A stretch of 64,000 nucleotides of DNA from Bacillota bacterium (GCA_023416695.1 JAEZGY010000019.1:8625-72624), one strand, 5' to 3'. Counted from the stretch's first letter, positions 44,659 through 54,263 are shown. Notes: generated by a model from the sequence alone, not told the origin. A program made the numbers and translations.

Positions 44659-45141
44659 TTATTCAATATAATCTTCTATCATTTTTTGATATTCTGTAAA
44701 ATTCCCTGAATAGATTTCCTTTAATAATAAGTCTGTTTGCTCTAATGCCATACAAGCCTGTTCTTTTGACAATAAGCCTTGCTTTATGGCCTCTGCAAGT
44801 TCATCCAAATCTAAGACTTTTACTGTATTTTCTTCTGATATCACCACATCCACAAGCAAATCGATTACCGTAAGAGAATTTAAGTTTACATCATAGGAAT
44901 GCGTAATAATATCGCAGTACCAGTATACCAGTTGGTCCTTGTGGTCAAATATTTTACTTATCTTAAATCCCTTGTCTAATAGATAGGCAGACCAACCATA
45001 AGCAATGTCCTCTCTAGGCTTTAGAGATTGCCACTTGGTAATTACCAATCTATCATCAGCAGATACAATCATGTCATCTTTTAGAGCAATCAGTTCCTCT
45101 GGAATAATGCGTTTTCGGTATAGAATTATGTCTTTATTCAT
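44659..45141 (-). CDS. DUF402-family protein
   Basis: 160 residues. The core reads DDRLVITKWQSLKPREDIAYGWSAYLLDKGF, then YWYCDIITHSYD and LLVDVVISEENTVKVLDLDELAEA, as in DUF402 proteins, some of which are nucleoside di/triphosphate phosphatases (Ntdp). The tyrosine/acidic positions for phosphate chemistry (WYCDI, DLLVDV, DLDEL) are kept. C-terminal helices follow. It starts at 45141 with AGGAGG upstream. Confidence 0.85.
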   Translation of the reverse strand: MNKDIILYRKRIIPEELIALKDDMIVSADDRLVITKWQSLKPREDIAYGWSAYLLDKGFKISKIFDHKDQLVYWYCDIITHSYDVNLNSLTVIDLLVDVVISEENTVKVLDLDELAEAIKQGLLSKEQACMALEQTDLLLKEIYSGNFTEYQKMIEDYIE

Positions 45142-45309
45142 ACAGAACCTCCTTTTAGTATAAGAGCTTTCTACGATTATAACATTTAATGAGGTTTTTA
45201 GATATATTAAATTAGCAAGTTTTCACGAATAAAGAAGAAATGACAAACACATGATAATTACAATTAGCAGAATAAGGACGTGCTGGTTGTTCATACTGAG
45301 GTGAATCTA

Positions 45310-45660
45310 GTGAAAAAAAATAATGAAGTTATAAAAGGGCTGATTATGATTAGCCAGATAGGTCTAACCATGCTGGTGCCGATTTTTTTGTGTATATTCA
45401 TAGGATACCAGTTAGACCGTAAGTTTAATACAGGCTTTTGGTTTATTGTTTTTCTTATCTTAGGCTTTATGACTGCTTTTCGTAATGTATATGTGTTAAC
45501 TAAGCAGTTTTATGCTAAGGACAAAGCAAGGGAAGATGCTAATCTTAGGTATATGGAGAGTCTAAAGAGGGAAAGAAAACAGGGGGAGAAGATGCCCCCT
45601 TGTAACACGGAGAGTGAGGCAGAAACTAAGAATAATATAGCGAAAGGAAGGTTATCATGA
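45310..45660 (+). CDS. atpZ: AtpZ/AtpI-like assembly protein
   Basis: 116 residues from GTG 45310, which has GAGGTG 6 nt upstream; an earlier ATG at 45280 lacks a site. Two transmembrane helices (about 15-37 and 44-64) with a short GYQLDRKFNTG link, typical of AtpZ, then a charged tail. AtpZ/AtpI pairs are thought to help c-ring assembly or Mg/Ca entry and are common in sodium ATP synthases. Overlaps the next gene by 4 bp. Confidence 0.82.
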   Translation: MKKNNEVIKGLIMISQIGLTMLVPIFLCIFIGYQLDRKFNTGFWFIVFLILGFMTAFRNVYVLTKQFYAKDKAREDANLRYMESLKRERKQGEKMPPCNTESEAETKNNIAKGRLS

Positions 45661-46037
45661 AAGAAGAGAAGAAAACGCTGATGGAAATGATGGTGGGCTT
45701 ACTAGTTTCTACCCTTTTTGTTTTGATTATTGGAGTGGTAGTAGTCAATGATAAATTAGCGTATATTCTAGGTGTTTTGTTTGGGAGTGTAGTTGCATGT
45801 ATTGTTTTGCTGCAGATGTATCATACACTAGATAAAGCGTTTGATATGGAGGAAAAAAGAGCCACTAGGTACATGGTTTTGGCATCCATTGTTCGGCTGG
45901 CCATTATGGGAGTCGCCCTGGCAGTAGGGGTACTGTTGCCAAATGTATTTAATGTAGTAGGTATTTTATTTGGCCTACTTACCTTAAAGCTTTGTGCCTT
46001 TATACAACCCATTGTCCGCAAGATAATTGCTTTATAG
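45657..46037 (+). CDS. atpI: ATP synthase subunit I
   Basis: 126 residues with four hydrophobic helices and a short amphipathic loop with MEEKRATRYM, matching AtpI. It assists c-ring assembly in the family. ATG at 45657 overlaps the atpZ stop; 32 bp before atpB. Confidence 0.83.
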   Translation: MKEEKKTLMEMMVGLLVSTLFVLIIGVVVVNDKLAYILGVLFGSVVACIVLLQMYHTLDKAFDMEEKRATRYMVLASIVRLAIMGVALAVGVLLPNVFNVVGILFGLLTLKLCAFIQPIVRKIIAL

Positions 46038-46069
46038 TGATGAAATAATGAACAAAGGAAGGTGAGAGA

Positions 46070-46837
46070 GTGGTAAGTCAGTTTGCCCTATTTTTAACGC
46101 AGGGAGCAACTGAGGCTACTAAGCAGGCAGGTGGTAGCAGTAGCTTAGGAATTGGGATTGATGGATATTATAAGTATTCTCTATTTGGACATGAGGTATA
46201 TCTAACCAATACTCATATTTCAATTTTTATTGTCATGTTAGTCATCCTTGGATTTGCAATTGCTGCCAATATTGCGATTCGAAAAGCAGATCCTACAAAA
46301 CCTCCAGGTGTATTTCTTAATATTGTGGAGCTAATTGTAGAGAAAATTGATGATCTTACAAGGGCTAATATGGGAGATGATAAATATTTGAAATTCTCCA
46401 ATTATATTGGAACTTTGTTTATCTTTCTCCCATTTGCTAACCTGGCAGGGTTGTTCTTGCTTAGACCGCCAACAGCAGATTATGGTGTAACCTTACCTTT
46501 AGGTCTGATTACCTTTGTACTGATTCAGTACAATGGTATCAAATATCAGAAGCTAGGACGATTGACAGGACTGTTTAAACCAATTCCTATTCTGTTTCCA
46601 ATCAACCTAATCGGGGAGTTCGCAGTACCATTATCTTTATCCCTACGTCTGTTTGGTAACATTATGTCAGGTACGGTAATGATGGGATTAATCTATGGCT
46701 TATTACCATGGTTCTTTACTCTTGTTTACCCTGCATTTTTACATGCATACTTTGACTTGTTCTCAGGTTTAATTCAAACCTACGTATTTTGTATGTTAAC
46801 AATGGTATTTATTTCTCAGACCTATGAAGAGGAATAA
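46070..46837 (+). CDS. atpB: ATP synthase Fo subunit a
   Basis: 255 residues, GTG start at 46070 after AAGGTGAGAG. Five to six transmembrane helices; the essential Arg lies in LSLSLRLFGNI, and the last helix ends GLIQTYVFCMLTMVFISQTYEE. Forms the ion half-channels next to the c-ring. Confidence 0.96.
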   Translation: MVSQFALFLTQGATEATKQAGGSSSLGIGIDGYYKYSLFGHEVYLTNTHISIFIVMLVILGFAIAANIAIRKADPTKPPGVFLNIVELIVEKIDDLTRANMGDDKYLKFSNYIGTLFIFLPFANLAGLFLLRPPTADYGVTLPLGLITFVLIQYNGIKYQKLGRLTGLFKPIPILFPINLIGEFAVPLSLSLRLFGNIMSGTVMMGLIYGLLPWFFTLVYPAFLHAYFDLFSGLIQTYVFCMLTMVFISQTYEEE

Positions 46838-46884
46838 GAAAAGCAAGAGATATAAAACAATTTACTTTTAAGGAGGACTTTTTT

Positions 46885-47142
46885 ATGGATATGATTACAG
46901 GAACGGACATTATTAAAGCAGCTTCAGCCATTGGTGCTGGCATTGCTATGATTGCAGGTATTGGACCTGGTATTGGACAGGGTATTGCTGCTGGTTATGG
47001 TGCATCCGCAGTTGGACGAAACCCTGGGGCAAGAGGTAACATTATGTCTACCATGCTACTTGGTCAGGCGGTTGCTGAAACGACTGGTCTTTACGGCTTT
47101 GCAGTTGCCATTATCCTGTTATTTGCTAACCCATTCTTCTAG
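46885..47142 (+). CDS. atpE: ATP synthase Fo subunit c with sodium-binding signature
   Basis: 85 residues, two helices joined by the polar loop GRNPGARG. Gln32 in helix 1 (GPGIGQG), and Val63, Glu65, Thr66, Thr67 and Tyr70 in helix 2 (VAETTGLYG) correspond position for position to the Na+ site known from Ilyobacter tartaricus (Q32, V63, E65, S66, T67, Y70), with Thr for Ser66. Na+ coupling is therefore predicted. AGGAGG precedes the ATG. Confidence 0.96.
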   Translation: MDMITGTDIIKAASAIGAGIAMIAGIGPGIGQGIAAGYGASAVGRNPGARGNIMSTMLLGQAVAETTGLYGFAVAIILLFANPFF

Positions 47143-47189
47143 ATTCTTTACCACTTAGGTAGGTGTAAAAGGAGAAAGGAGGCCAGAAA

Positions 47190-47762
47190 GTGAGTGGTAT
47201 ATTGACGGGATTAGGAACAACCTCTTTGTTTCTTCAAGAGGGTATGAAGGACCGAATCTTTGGACTAGACTGGCAGCTGTTAAATGATATTGGGGTCACT
47301 GGACTGTCCATTTTCGTATTGTTTATTTTCTTATCCTATCTGTTGTTCAATCCAGCACGTAAATTCTTACAAAAACGTCAGGACTTTGTAAAAGATCAGC
47401 TTACTGAGGCAACAGAGAGTAAGGAAGCGGCCAATCAAGCAAAGCTTATGTATAGTGCAAAATTAAAGGATGTAGACAAAGAAGCGGAGCAAATTCTTTC
47501 TGATACGAGAAAGAAAGCCCTAAAGAGAGAAGCCGCCATGATTGAGGAGGCAAAAGAAGAAGCCCATCGAATTGTAGAGCAGGCGGGAAAAGAAGCCGAG
47601 CTTGAGAAGAGTAGGGTGCAAAATGAGATAAAGCAGGAAATGATTACAGTAGCAGCGGCTATGGCAGGAAAGTTTATTGAAGCTTCTATCGACCAGTCTA
47701 GGCAGGATCAACTTTTGGAAGAAGCATTAAAGGAAATGGGTGATAGCACATGGCAAAGCTAG
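47190..47762 (+). CDS. atpF: ATP synthase Fo subunit b
   Basis: 190 residues, GTG start at 47190 with GGAGAAAGGAGG upstream. One N-terminal membrane helix (about 30-55, GVTGLSIFVLFIFLSYLLF) then a long charged coiled coil forming the peripheral stalk. About 25 residues precede the helix, slightly longer than usual. Overlaps atpH by 13 bp. Confidence 0.94.
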   Translation: MSGILTGLGTTSLFLQEGMKDRIFGLDWQLLNDIGVTGLSIFVLFIFLSYLLFNPARKFLQKRQDFVKDQLTEATESKEAANQAKLMYSAKLKDVDKEAEQILSDTRKKALKREAAMIEEAKEEAHRIVEQAGKEAELEKSRVQNEIKQEMITVAAAMAGKFIEASIDQSRQDQLLEEALKEMGDSTWQS

Positions 47763-48283
47763 TTGCAAAAACCTACGGAGATGCGTTATTTGAAGTAGCT
47801 TTAGAGGATGGAATATTGGAGACTCTTACAAAAGAGGTAAAGACAATGCATCAAATACTAAAGGAAAATAAGGACTTGTCTCAAATGATCAGTCATCCTA
47901 AGGTTTCTAAAAAAGAGAAAATACAAGTACTTGAACGAATATTCAAGGGACGTTTTTCTGACACTCTAGTCGGTTTTCTTATATTAGTCGTAGAAAAAGG
48001 AAGATATACAGAGGTTCCCGCTATTTTTAAACATTATATGGATCGAGTGCGGGAGCATATGAAGATAGGCGTCGTATGGGTGACCAGTGCCTATCCTTTG
48101 GCAAAGAAGCAACAAGACAAAATAGAAAAAAGATTGTTAGACACAACACAGTATAAAATGCTAGAGATGCATTTTGCTGTGGATGAATCCATTCTTGGTG
48201 GACTAATCATACGAATTAAGGACAGAGTGGTGGATAACTCACTTAAGAGTCAATTAAAAGAAATGACAAAGGTATTAATATAA
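47750..48283 (+). CDS. atpH: ATP synthase F1 subunit delta
   Basis: 177 residues; N-terminal helical bundle (KTYGDALFEVALEDG) and C-terminal strand region with VDESILGGLIIRIKDRVVDNSLKSQLKEM, the OSCP/delta signature. Connects stalk b to F1. Confidence 0.95.
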   Translation: MAKLVAKTYGDALFEVALEDGILETLTKEVKTMHQILKENKDLSQMISHPKVSKKEKIQVLERIFKGRFSDTLVGFLILVVEKGRYTEVPAIFKHYMDRVREHMKIGVVWVTSAYPLAKKQQDKIEKRLLDTTQYKMLEMHFAVDESILGGLIIRIKDRVVDNSLKSQLKEMTKVLI

Positions 48284-48311
48284 ACTTACAGAAAGAAGGT
48301 GCATAGGTATC

Positions 48312-49823
48312 ATGAATTTAAAACCGGAAGAAATCAGTTCTGTCATCAAGGAGCAGATTCGCAATTATAGTACAAAACTTCAAGTGTCTGACGTAGGTAC
48401 TATAATTCAGGTTGCCGATGGTATTGCTCGTATTCATGGACTTGAGAATGCCATGCAGGGTGAGCTTATTGAATTTCCAGGCGAAGTTTATGGTATGGTG
48501 CTTAACCTAGAGGAGGACAATGTCGGATGCGTTCTTCTTGGCTCATCTACTCATATTAGTGAGGGTGATGTAGTTAAGACCACAGGCCGTGTTGTTGAGG
48601 TGCCAGTGGGAGATGCCATGCTAGGGCGTGTTGTCAATGCACTAGGGCAACCTATCGATGGAAAGGGTCCCATTCATACAGAGAAATATCGTAAAATTGA
48701 ACGAGTGGCATCTGGTGTAATTTCTCGTAAATCCGTAGATACCCCCTTACAGACAGGAATCAAAGCCATTGACTCCATGGTACCAATCGGAAGAGGCCAA
48801 CGTGAGTTAATCATTGGCGATAGACAGACAGGTAAAACTGCCATTGCACTAGACACGATTATTAATCAAAAGGGTCAGGGTGTGTATTGCATCTACGTAG
48901 CCATTGGTCAGAAGGCGTCCACCGTTGCTACCATTGTAAAAACCTTAGAGGAAAGAGAAGCCATGTCCTACTCCACTGTAGTAGCGGCCACCGCAAGTGA
49001 GCTTGCTCCTCTACAATATATTGCTCCATATGCAGGCTGTGCCATAGGCGAGGAGTGGATGGAGTCTGGTAAGGATGTACTCATCGTTTATGATGATTTA
49101 AGTAAGCATGCAACGGCGTATCGTACGCTGTCCTTACTTCTTCGTCGTCCACCAGGTCGTGAGGCTTATCCAGGTGATGTATTTTACCTTCATTCCAGAT
49201 TATTAGAACGTGCTGCTCGTCTATCTGATGAGCTTGGAGGAGGTTCCTTAACTGCCCTTCCTCTCATTGAAACCCAAGCAGGTGACGTATCCGCGTATAT
49301 TCCAACCAACGTAATCTCTATTACAGACGGACAGATTTATCTAGAATCAGAGATGTTTAACGCAGGCTTTCGGCCAGCTGTTAACCCAGGACTATCCGTT
49401 TCTCGTGTAGGTGGTAGTGCTCAAATCAAAGCCATGAAAAAGATTGCAGGACCTATCCGTATTGAACTTGCTCAGTATCGTGAGCTGGCAGCCTTTGCCC
49501 AATTTGGTTCAGATTTAGATGCAGACACCAAGGAGAAGTTAGCACAGGGCGAGCGTATTCGTGAGATGCTAAAGCAACCTCAGTATCAACCAATGCCAGT
49601 GGAATATCAGGTTATCATCATCTATGCAGCAGTAAACAAATATTTGCTAGATATTCCAGTGAATCGTATTTTGGAATTTCAGAAAGGATTGTTTGAGTAT
49701 ATGGATACCAAATATCCTGAGATACCAGAAGCCATTCGTACAGATAAGGAAATTAAGGAAGAGACAGAAGCCAGCATGATAAAAGTAATTGAAGAATACA
49801 AGAAAGTCTTTGGGACGGAATAG
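48312..49823 (+). CDS. atpA: ATP synthase F1 subunit alpha
   Basis: 503 residues. Walker A GDRQTGKT at about 169-176, the alpha signature PAVNPGLSVSRVGGSAQ and arginine-finger region follow; N-terminal beta-barrel from TKLQVSDVGTIIQV. Non-catalytic nucleotide-binding subunit. Confidence 0.97.
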   Translation: MNLKPEEISSVIKEQIRNYSTKLQVSDVGTIIQVADGIARIHGLENAMQGELIEFPGEVYGMVLNLEEDNVGCVLLGSSTHISEGDVVKTTGRVVEVPVGDAMLGRVVNALGQPIDGKGPIHTEKYRKIERVASGVISRKSVDTPLQTGIKAIDSMVPIGRGQRELIIGDRQTGKTAIALDTIINQKGQGVYCIYVAIGQKASTVATIVKTLEEREAMSYSTVVAATASELAPLQYIAPYAGCAIGEEWMESGKDVLIVYDDLSKHATAYRTLSLLLRRPPGREAYPGDVFYLHSRLLERAARLSDELGGGSLTALPLIETQAGDVSAYIPTNVISITDGQIYLESEMFNAGFRPAVNPGLSVSRVGGSAQIKAMKKIAGPIRIELAQYRELAAFAQFGSDLDADTKEKLAQGERIREMLKQPQYQPMPVEYQVIIIYAAVNKYLLDIPVNRILEFQKGLFEYMDTKYPEIPEAIRTDKEIKEETEASMIKVIEEYKKVFGTE

Positions 49824-49837
49824 AGAGGTGAACGAAT

Positions 49838-50716
49838 ATGGCCTCTATGAGAGATATTAAGAGACGAAGAGATTCTATTACTAGTACTAGTCACATTACC
49901 AAAGCAATGAAGTTGGTTTCTACAGTAAAGCTACAGAAATCGAAAAGTCGTGCGGAGGTGTCAAAGCCTTATTTTCAATCCATGTATAGCACTGTAGCCT
50001 CTATTCTTACTAAGTCAGGGGAATTAAATCACCCATTTATCCATGGAAATGAATCCAGTAAAAAGGCAGTGATTGTGATTACCTCTAACAGAGGATTAGC
50101 TGGAGGTTATAACTCTAATGTGGTGAAGCTTCTTCTTCAAGGAGACTTTAAGAAGGAGGATACTCTTATTTATGCCATAGGGCGTAAGGGAAAGGATGCA
50201 CTTCATAGGCGTGGATATACCATAGCCCTAGATGATTCCGAGGTAATGAATAATCCTTTATATAGTGATGCTGCTTCTATTGGAGGTAGATTACTAGAGT
50301 CTTTTACAAATGGTGAAATAGGAGAGATTTATCTAGCGTACACCGTTTTTAAGAATACGGTGAGTCACATTCCTACCTTAAAACGACTTCTACCTGTAGA
50401 AACGGTTCTTGACGATGCTAGTCTAGAAGAGGAAGAGCAGGACCCTTATGATGCTATGACTTTGATGGACTTTGAAACAGAGGCAGAGGAAACCTTAGAG
50501 TTGTTAATTCCGAAATATGTGAAGAGTTTAATATATGGTGGTCTTATTGAGGCCCTTGCCAGTGAAAATGGTGCTAGAATGCAAGCAATGGATTCTGCAA
50601 CCAACAATGCAAATGAGATGATAGATAACCTATCCCTAAGCTATAATCGAGCCAGACAAGCATCCATTACCCAAGAGATTACGGAGATTGTGGCTGGAGC
50701 TAGCGCAATTAGTTAA
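49838..50716 (+). CDS. atpG: ATP synthase F1 subunit gamma
   Basis: 292 residues. N- and C-terminal helices form the rotor coiled coil (SMRDIKRRRDSITSTSHITKAMKLVSTVKL; ALASENGARMQAMDSATNNANEMI). Central Rossmann-like part has ITSNRGLAGGYNSNV. Standard length. Confidence 0.96.
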   Translation: MASMRDIKRRRDSITSTSHITKAMKLVSTVKLQKSKSRAEVSKPYFQSMYSTVASILTKSGELNHPFIHGNESSKKAVIVITSNRGLAGGYNSNVVKLLLQGDFKKEDTLIYAIGRKGKDALHRRGYTIALDDSEVMNNPLYSDAASIGGRLLESFTNGEIGEIYLAYTVFKNTVSHIPTLKRLLPVETVLDDASLEEEEQDPYDAMTLMDFETEAEETLELLIPKYVKSLIYGGLIEALASENGARMQAMDSATNNANEMIDNLSLSYNRARQASITQEITEIVAGASAIS

Positions 50717-50759
50717 TACAGGTTAGAGAAAAGAAACAAGAAAAGGAGTGAGAAAACAG

Positions 50760-52151
50760 ATGGCAAATGAAAACATTGGGAAAATCACTCAGGTCATTAG
50801 TGCAGTATTGGATGTTAAGTTTGACGGCAGTAAGCTGCCTGAAATACATGAAGCGATTAATATTCCAAGGGAGGAAGGAGAAACCCTTGTAGTGGAGGTT
50901 GCACAACATCTAGGAGATGATACTGTTCGATGTATAGCCATGGGATCGACAGATGGATTAAAGCGTGGCATGAATGCCATTGCAACAGGTGCGCCAATCT
51001 CTGTTCCTGTGGGAGAAGAAACCTTAGGCCGTATGTTTAACGTACTTGGTCAACCCATTGATAATAAAGAACCGCCAAAGAATGTAAAATATGAACCAAT
51101 CCATCGAGCAGCTCCAAAGTTTGAGGAACAGGCTACTTCTACGGAGATGTTAGAGACAGGTATTAAAGTAGTAGACCTTCTTTGCCCATATCAAAAGGGT
51201 GGTAAAATCGGTCTGTTTGGTGGCGCTGGTGTTGGTAAGACCGTATTAATTCAGGAGTTGATTACCAATATTGCTACAGAGCATGGTGGCTACTCTGTAT
51301 TTACTGGAGTTGGAGAGAGAACCAGAGAAGGAAATGACCTGTATCATGAGATGATAGACTCCGGTGTAATCAATAAGACTACCATGGTATTTGGTCAGAT
51401 GAATGAGCCACCAGGAGCCAGAATGAGAGTAGGTCTTACAGGGCTAACCATGGCAGAGTATTTCCGAGATAAAGGCGGTAAGGATGTTCTTCTGTTCATA
51501 GACAACATTTTTCGTTTTACCCAAGCCGGTTCTGAGGTGTCTGCCTTACTAGGTCGTATGCCTTCAGCCGTTGGATATCAGCCAACCTTGCAGACGGAAA
51601 TGGGTTCTCTTCAGGAGAGAATCACTTCAACTAAGAGTGGTTCCATTACCTCTGTACAGGCAGTATATGTGCCAGCAGATGACCTAACGGACCCTGCTCC
51701 AGCAACTACCTTTGCCCACCTAGATGCGACTACCGTACTTAGCCGTTCTATAGTAGAGCTCGGTATCTATCCTGCTGTAGATCCACTGGAGTCTACCTCC
51801 AGAATCTTGGACCCCCGTGTGGTTGGTGAGGAGCATTATAAGGTTGCTCGTGGGGTACAGGAAATCCTTCAAAGATATAAGGAACTACAGGATATTATCG
51901 CCATTCTTGGTATGGATGAGCTATCAGAGGAAGAGAAGCTTGTAGTTGCCCGTGCAAGAAAGATACAACGTTTCTTATCTCAACCATTTCATGTGGCAGA
52001 GCAGTTTACGGGCATTACGGGTAGATATGTACCAATTCAGGACACCATTCAAGGCTTTCAAGAAATACTAGATGGTAAGCATGACGACATTCCAGAAAGC
52101 CATTTCTTAAATGCTGGTAACATCGATGACGTTCTTGCTCGTGTAAAGTAG
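50760..52151 (+). CDS. atpD: ATP synthase F1 subunit beta
   Basis: 463 residues from ATG 50760 (MANENIGKITQV); a GTG at 50748 lies inside the AAAGGAG ribosome site. Walker A GGAGVGKT, catalytic Glu in GVGERTREGND and Walker B LLFIDNIFRF are present, and the beta signature is PAVDPLESTS. Catalytic subunit. Confidence 0.97.
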   Translation: MANENIGKITQVISAVLDVKFDGSKLPEIHEAINIPREEGETLVVEVAQHLGDDTVRCIAMGSTDGLKRGMNAIATGAPISVPVGEETLGRMFNVLGQPIDNKEPPKNVKYEPIHRAAPKFEEQATSTEMLETGIKVVDLLCPYQKGGKIGLFGGAGVGKTVLIQELITNIATEHGGYSVFTGVGERTREGNDLYHEMIDSGVINKTTMVFGQMNEPPGARMRVGLTGLTMAEYFRDKGGKDVLLFIDNIFRFTQAGSEVSALLGRMPSAVGYQPTLQTEMGSLQERITSTKSGSITSVQAVYVPADDLTDPAPATTFAHLDATTVLSRSIVELGIYPAVDPLESTSRILDPRVVGEEHYKVARGVQEILQRYKELQDIIAILGMDELSEEEKLVVARARKIQRFLSQPFHVAEQFTGITGRYVPIQDTIQGFQEILDGKHDDIPESHFLNAGNIDDVLARVK

Positions 52152-52167
52152 AGTAGGGAGGGATACG

Positions 52168-52584
52168 GTGGCAGATACAAAAGTAATGAACTTAAAAATC
52201 ATTTCTCCTGATCGGATTTTTTATGAGGGAAACGTGGAAATGTTAGAAGTTACAACAACAGAGGGCGACATGGGAATCTATCCAGAACACATTCCTTTGA
52301 CAGCGATTATATCTCCTGGAGTATTAAGAATCCATGAACCAGGAGAAGTAAAAGAGGCTGCCCTCCATGATGGGTTTATAGAAATTCAAAAGAAGAAGGT
52401 AGTGATACTGGCAGAATCCTGTGAGTGGCCAGATGAAATCGATATAAACCGCGCTAGAGAAGCAAAGATTCGCGCCGAAAGAAGGCTAAAGGGTGAAGAG
52501 GGTGATATCAATGACCTTCGTGCAGAAGCAGCCCTACGTCGCTCTATTACACGAATTGGATTAGCAGAGAAGTATAATAGATAG
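52168..52584 (+). CDS. atpC: ATP synthase F1 subunit epsilon
   Basis: 138 residues, GTG start at 52168. N-terminal beta sandwich (ISPDRIFYEGNVEMLEVTTTEGDMGIYPEHIPL) and a C-terminal helical hairpin with INRAREAKIRAERRL. Last gene of the operon; the following repeat D provides the terminator. Confidence 0.95.
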   Translation: MADTKVMNLKIISPDRIFYEGNVEMLEVTTTEGDMGIYPEHIPLTAIISPGVLRIHEPGEVKEAALHDGFIEIQKKKVVILAESCEWPDEIDINRAREAKIRAERRLKGEEGDINDLRAEAALRRSITRIGLAEKYNR

Positions 52585-52661
52585 ATGGCGGATGGAAGTA
52601 TTCCGGAAGATGAGCCTAAAAATTGTATACGGATTATAGGCAAGCGGTTTTGTTGGCATGT

Positions 52662-52910
52662 TATAGATAGTGACAGGATACGCTTCGCTATAAGCTAGAA
52701 AAGGATGAAAATCTGGCATGAAAGGATATGCCGATTTTCATCTTTTTACTATCTTAGCTGCAACGTGGCCGTTGCCGCCCCTGTCACTTAGTGACTATAT
52801 AGTCTATGAGGCAATTTTAAGGCGTTAGGTTGTGAGGCGCCATAAACCTGGCCTAAGGACCGACCTTCACATACAGCCGTCCACTTAAGAAATCAGAGGC
52901 TGCCTTAACT
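52662..52910 (-). repeat. structured dispersed repeat, truncated copy D
   Basis: Same orientation as copy B; the left arm is missing or strongly decayed next to atpC. The inner stem AGTGACAGG / CCTGTCACT (52669-52677, 52780-52788), conserved CGCTTCGCTATAAG, hairpin GCAACG-TGGC-CGTTGC and right arm GCGCCATAAACCTGGCCTAAG to ACAGCCGTCCACTT are present. The hairpin differs from GCAATG / CATTGC of other copies by a paired C-G for T-A change. The rest of 52585-52965 holds nothing else clear. Confidence 0.65.
52704..52747 (+). terminator. terminator of the atp operon inside repeat D
   Basis: Stem GATGAAAATCTGGCAT / ATGCCGATTTTCATC with one bulge and an 8-nt loop, followed by TTTTT. It is the central stem of repeat copy D. 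Confidence 0.85.
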
Positions 52911-52965
52911 TCCCCGGACAATTTCTGGGATGAGGAAGGTTGTCGCAAACGAGTGGGGCTATTGA

Positions 52966-53715
52966 TCATTCTTTTCGCTTTGCGATGATTCTATAAAAGG
53001 TCATGTCATCCCAGGAAGCCTTAGTAAAAGGTTCTTCGTGTGTATTATGTATCTGTTCGGACTTATGAATGAGTTCAATTCCATCATCATCAATAGAATC
53101 TGCTAGGAGGACATCCACCATGTCCGTTTCTTCAAAGAGTGTTTTCCACCATGCTACTGTATGCCATTTGTCTAAATCAAATTGTTTGGCATACGGTTTA
53201 TAAGCTTCTGGTAAATCATCTTCATATTCATGTAAAAACCCTGGTACAATAATTCCAATGAGTCCTCCTGGTTTTACATACTTTAGTATATGTTTTTTAA
53301 GATAATTACTATCTTGGACATAGAAGAAGAGAGAATTAACACTCACTATAGCGTCAAAATAATCTTCTGCAAAGGGGAGATTCCTTGCATCTGCTTGGAT
53401 GGGGAAAACATTATGCTGTTGCTCCATCTCACAGATACGTTTCCAGTTATCAGAAGCACTAATCCACAAATCAGTTGCCCATACTTTTACATGATATTCT
53501 TTGGCAAGAAAGATGGAAGAGACTGCTTTTCCACAGCCTAGGTCCAACACTTTACTACTAGGTGCTAAGTCCATAACTTGACAAAGGGATTCTTGTAGCC
53601 ATAGGCAATGTGAGCCCATAGCATTACTTAAAATCCAATCAGGCTCATACTTAGAGGATAACGGATATCTTTTGTTATCCATCATTACTAAGATATCTTC
53701 TCGTGAATAATTCAT
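52966..53715 (-). CDS. SAM-dependent class I methyltransferase
   Basis: 249 residues. Motif I is VLDLGCGKAVSSIFLAKEY, an acidic strand-2 residue follows in VWATDLWISASDN, then QADARNLPFAEDYFDAIVSVNSLFFY (motif II/III). The N-terminal part (ILVMMDNKRYPLSSKYEPDWILSNAMG) suggests a small-molecule rather than rRNA substrate. Substrate unknown. Confidence 0.87.
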   Translation of the reverse strand: MNYSREDILVMMDNKRYPLSSKYEPDWILSNAMGSHCLWLQESLCQVMDLAPSSKVLDLGCGKAVSSIFLAKEYHVKVWATDLWISASDNWKRICEMEQQHNVFPIQADARNLPFAEDYFDAIVSVNSLFFYVQDSNYLKKHILKYVKPGGLIGIIVPGFLHEYEDDLPEAYKPYAKQFDLDKWHTVAWWKTLFEETDMVDVLLADSIDDDGIELIHKSEQIHNTHEEPFTKASWDDMTFYRIIAKRKE

Positions 53716-53756
53716 TGAGAATCCCTCCAGAATATACTTTATCTATCATCCAGCTC

Positions 53757-54173
53757 TTACTCAGGTGTCACAAACTTTGAGTTAGTGAGAGAATTCAGCA
53801 TCTCCTCCATTGTTGTGTTATTAGAATCTTTATATGAGTAATCTTTCCTATCAATGTCTGCATAACTGCCAGCAAACATAAAGCTACCCAAGAGATCACC
53901 GTAATTATAAAAACTAAAACGGTAGGACCATCCACCCCTTGGTAGTACGAATTTTCGACGATATGTAATATTGTCCATATAGTCTAGAATCTTATCTATG
54001 TCTGCCTGGTTGGTAACAGTCATAGTATCACCACCTTCTGCCATGACTTCAATATTGTTAACATCAGCGGCAGTGACAAAGCTATCAAAATCTCTTTTTC
54101 GAAAGAAGATAAGTAACAGTAAGGCACAGATACCCATGGCACTATACATAGCTATTTTCAATGGCTTTTTCAA
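53757..54173 (-). CDS. membrane-anchored protein of unknown function
   Basis: 138 residues: one N-terminal hydrophobic segment (about 7-25) preceded by Lys residues, then a small extracytoplasmic domain with ADVNNIEVMAEGGDTMTVTNQADIDKILDYM and an aromatic-rich strand region (WSYRFSFYNYGDLLGSFMF). The N-terminal part resembles domains that test a setpoint or bind phosphate-like ligands, but I cannot name the family. It is 41 bp upstream of the methyltransferase gene on the same strand. Confidence 0.6.
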   Translation of the reverse strand: MKKPLKIAMYSAMGICALLLLIFFRKRDFDSFVTAADVNNIEVMAEGGDTMTVTNQADIDKILDYMDNITYRRKFVLPRGGWSYRFSFYNYGDLLGSFMFAGSYADIDRKDYSYKDSNNTTMEEMLNSLTNSKFVTPE

Positions 54174-54263
54174 ACGGAGTCCCCCCCTTTTTTAATTGGT
54201 AATTGCTTACATACTTATAGCATAGCATATTCGCCAATTAAAGTAAAACAATGGATAGTTTGT

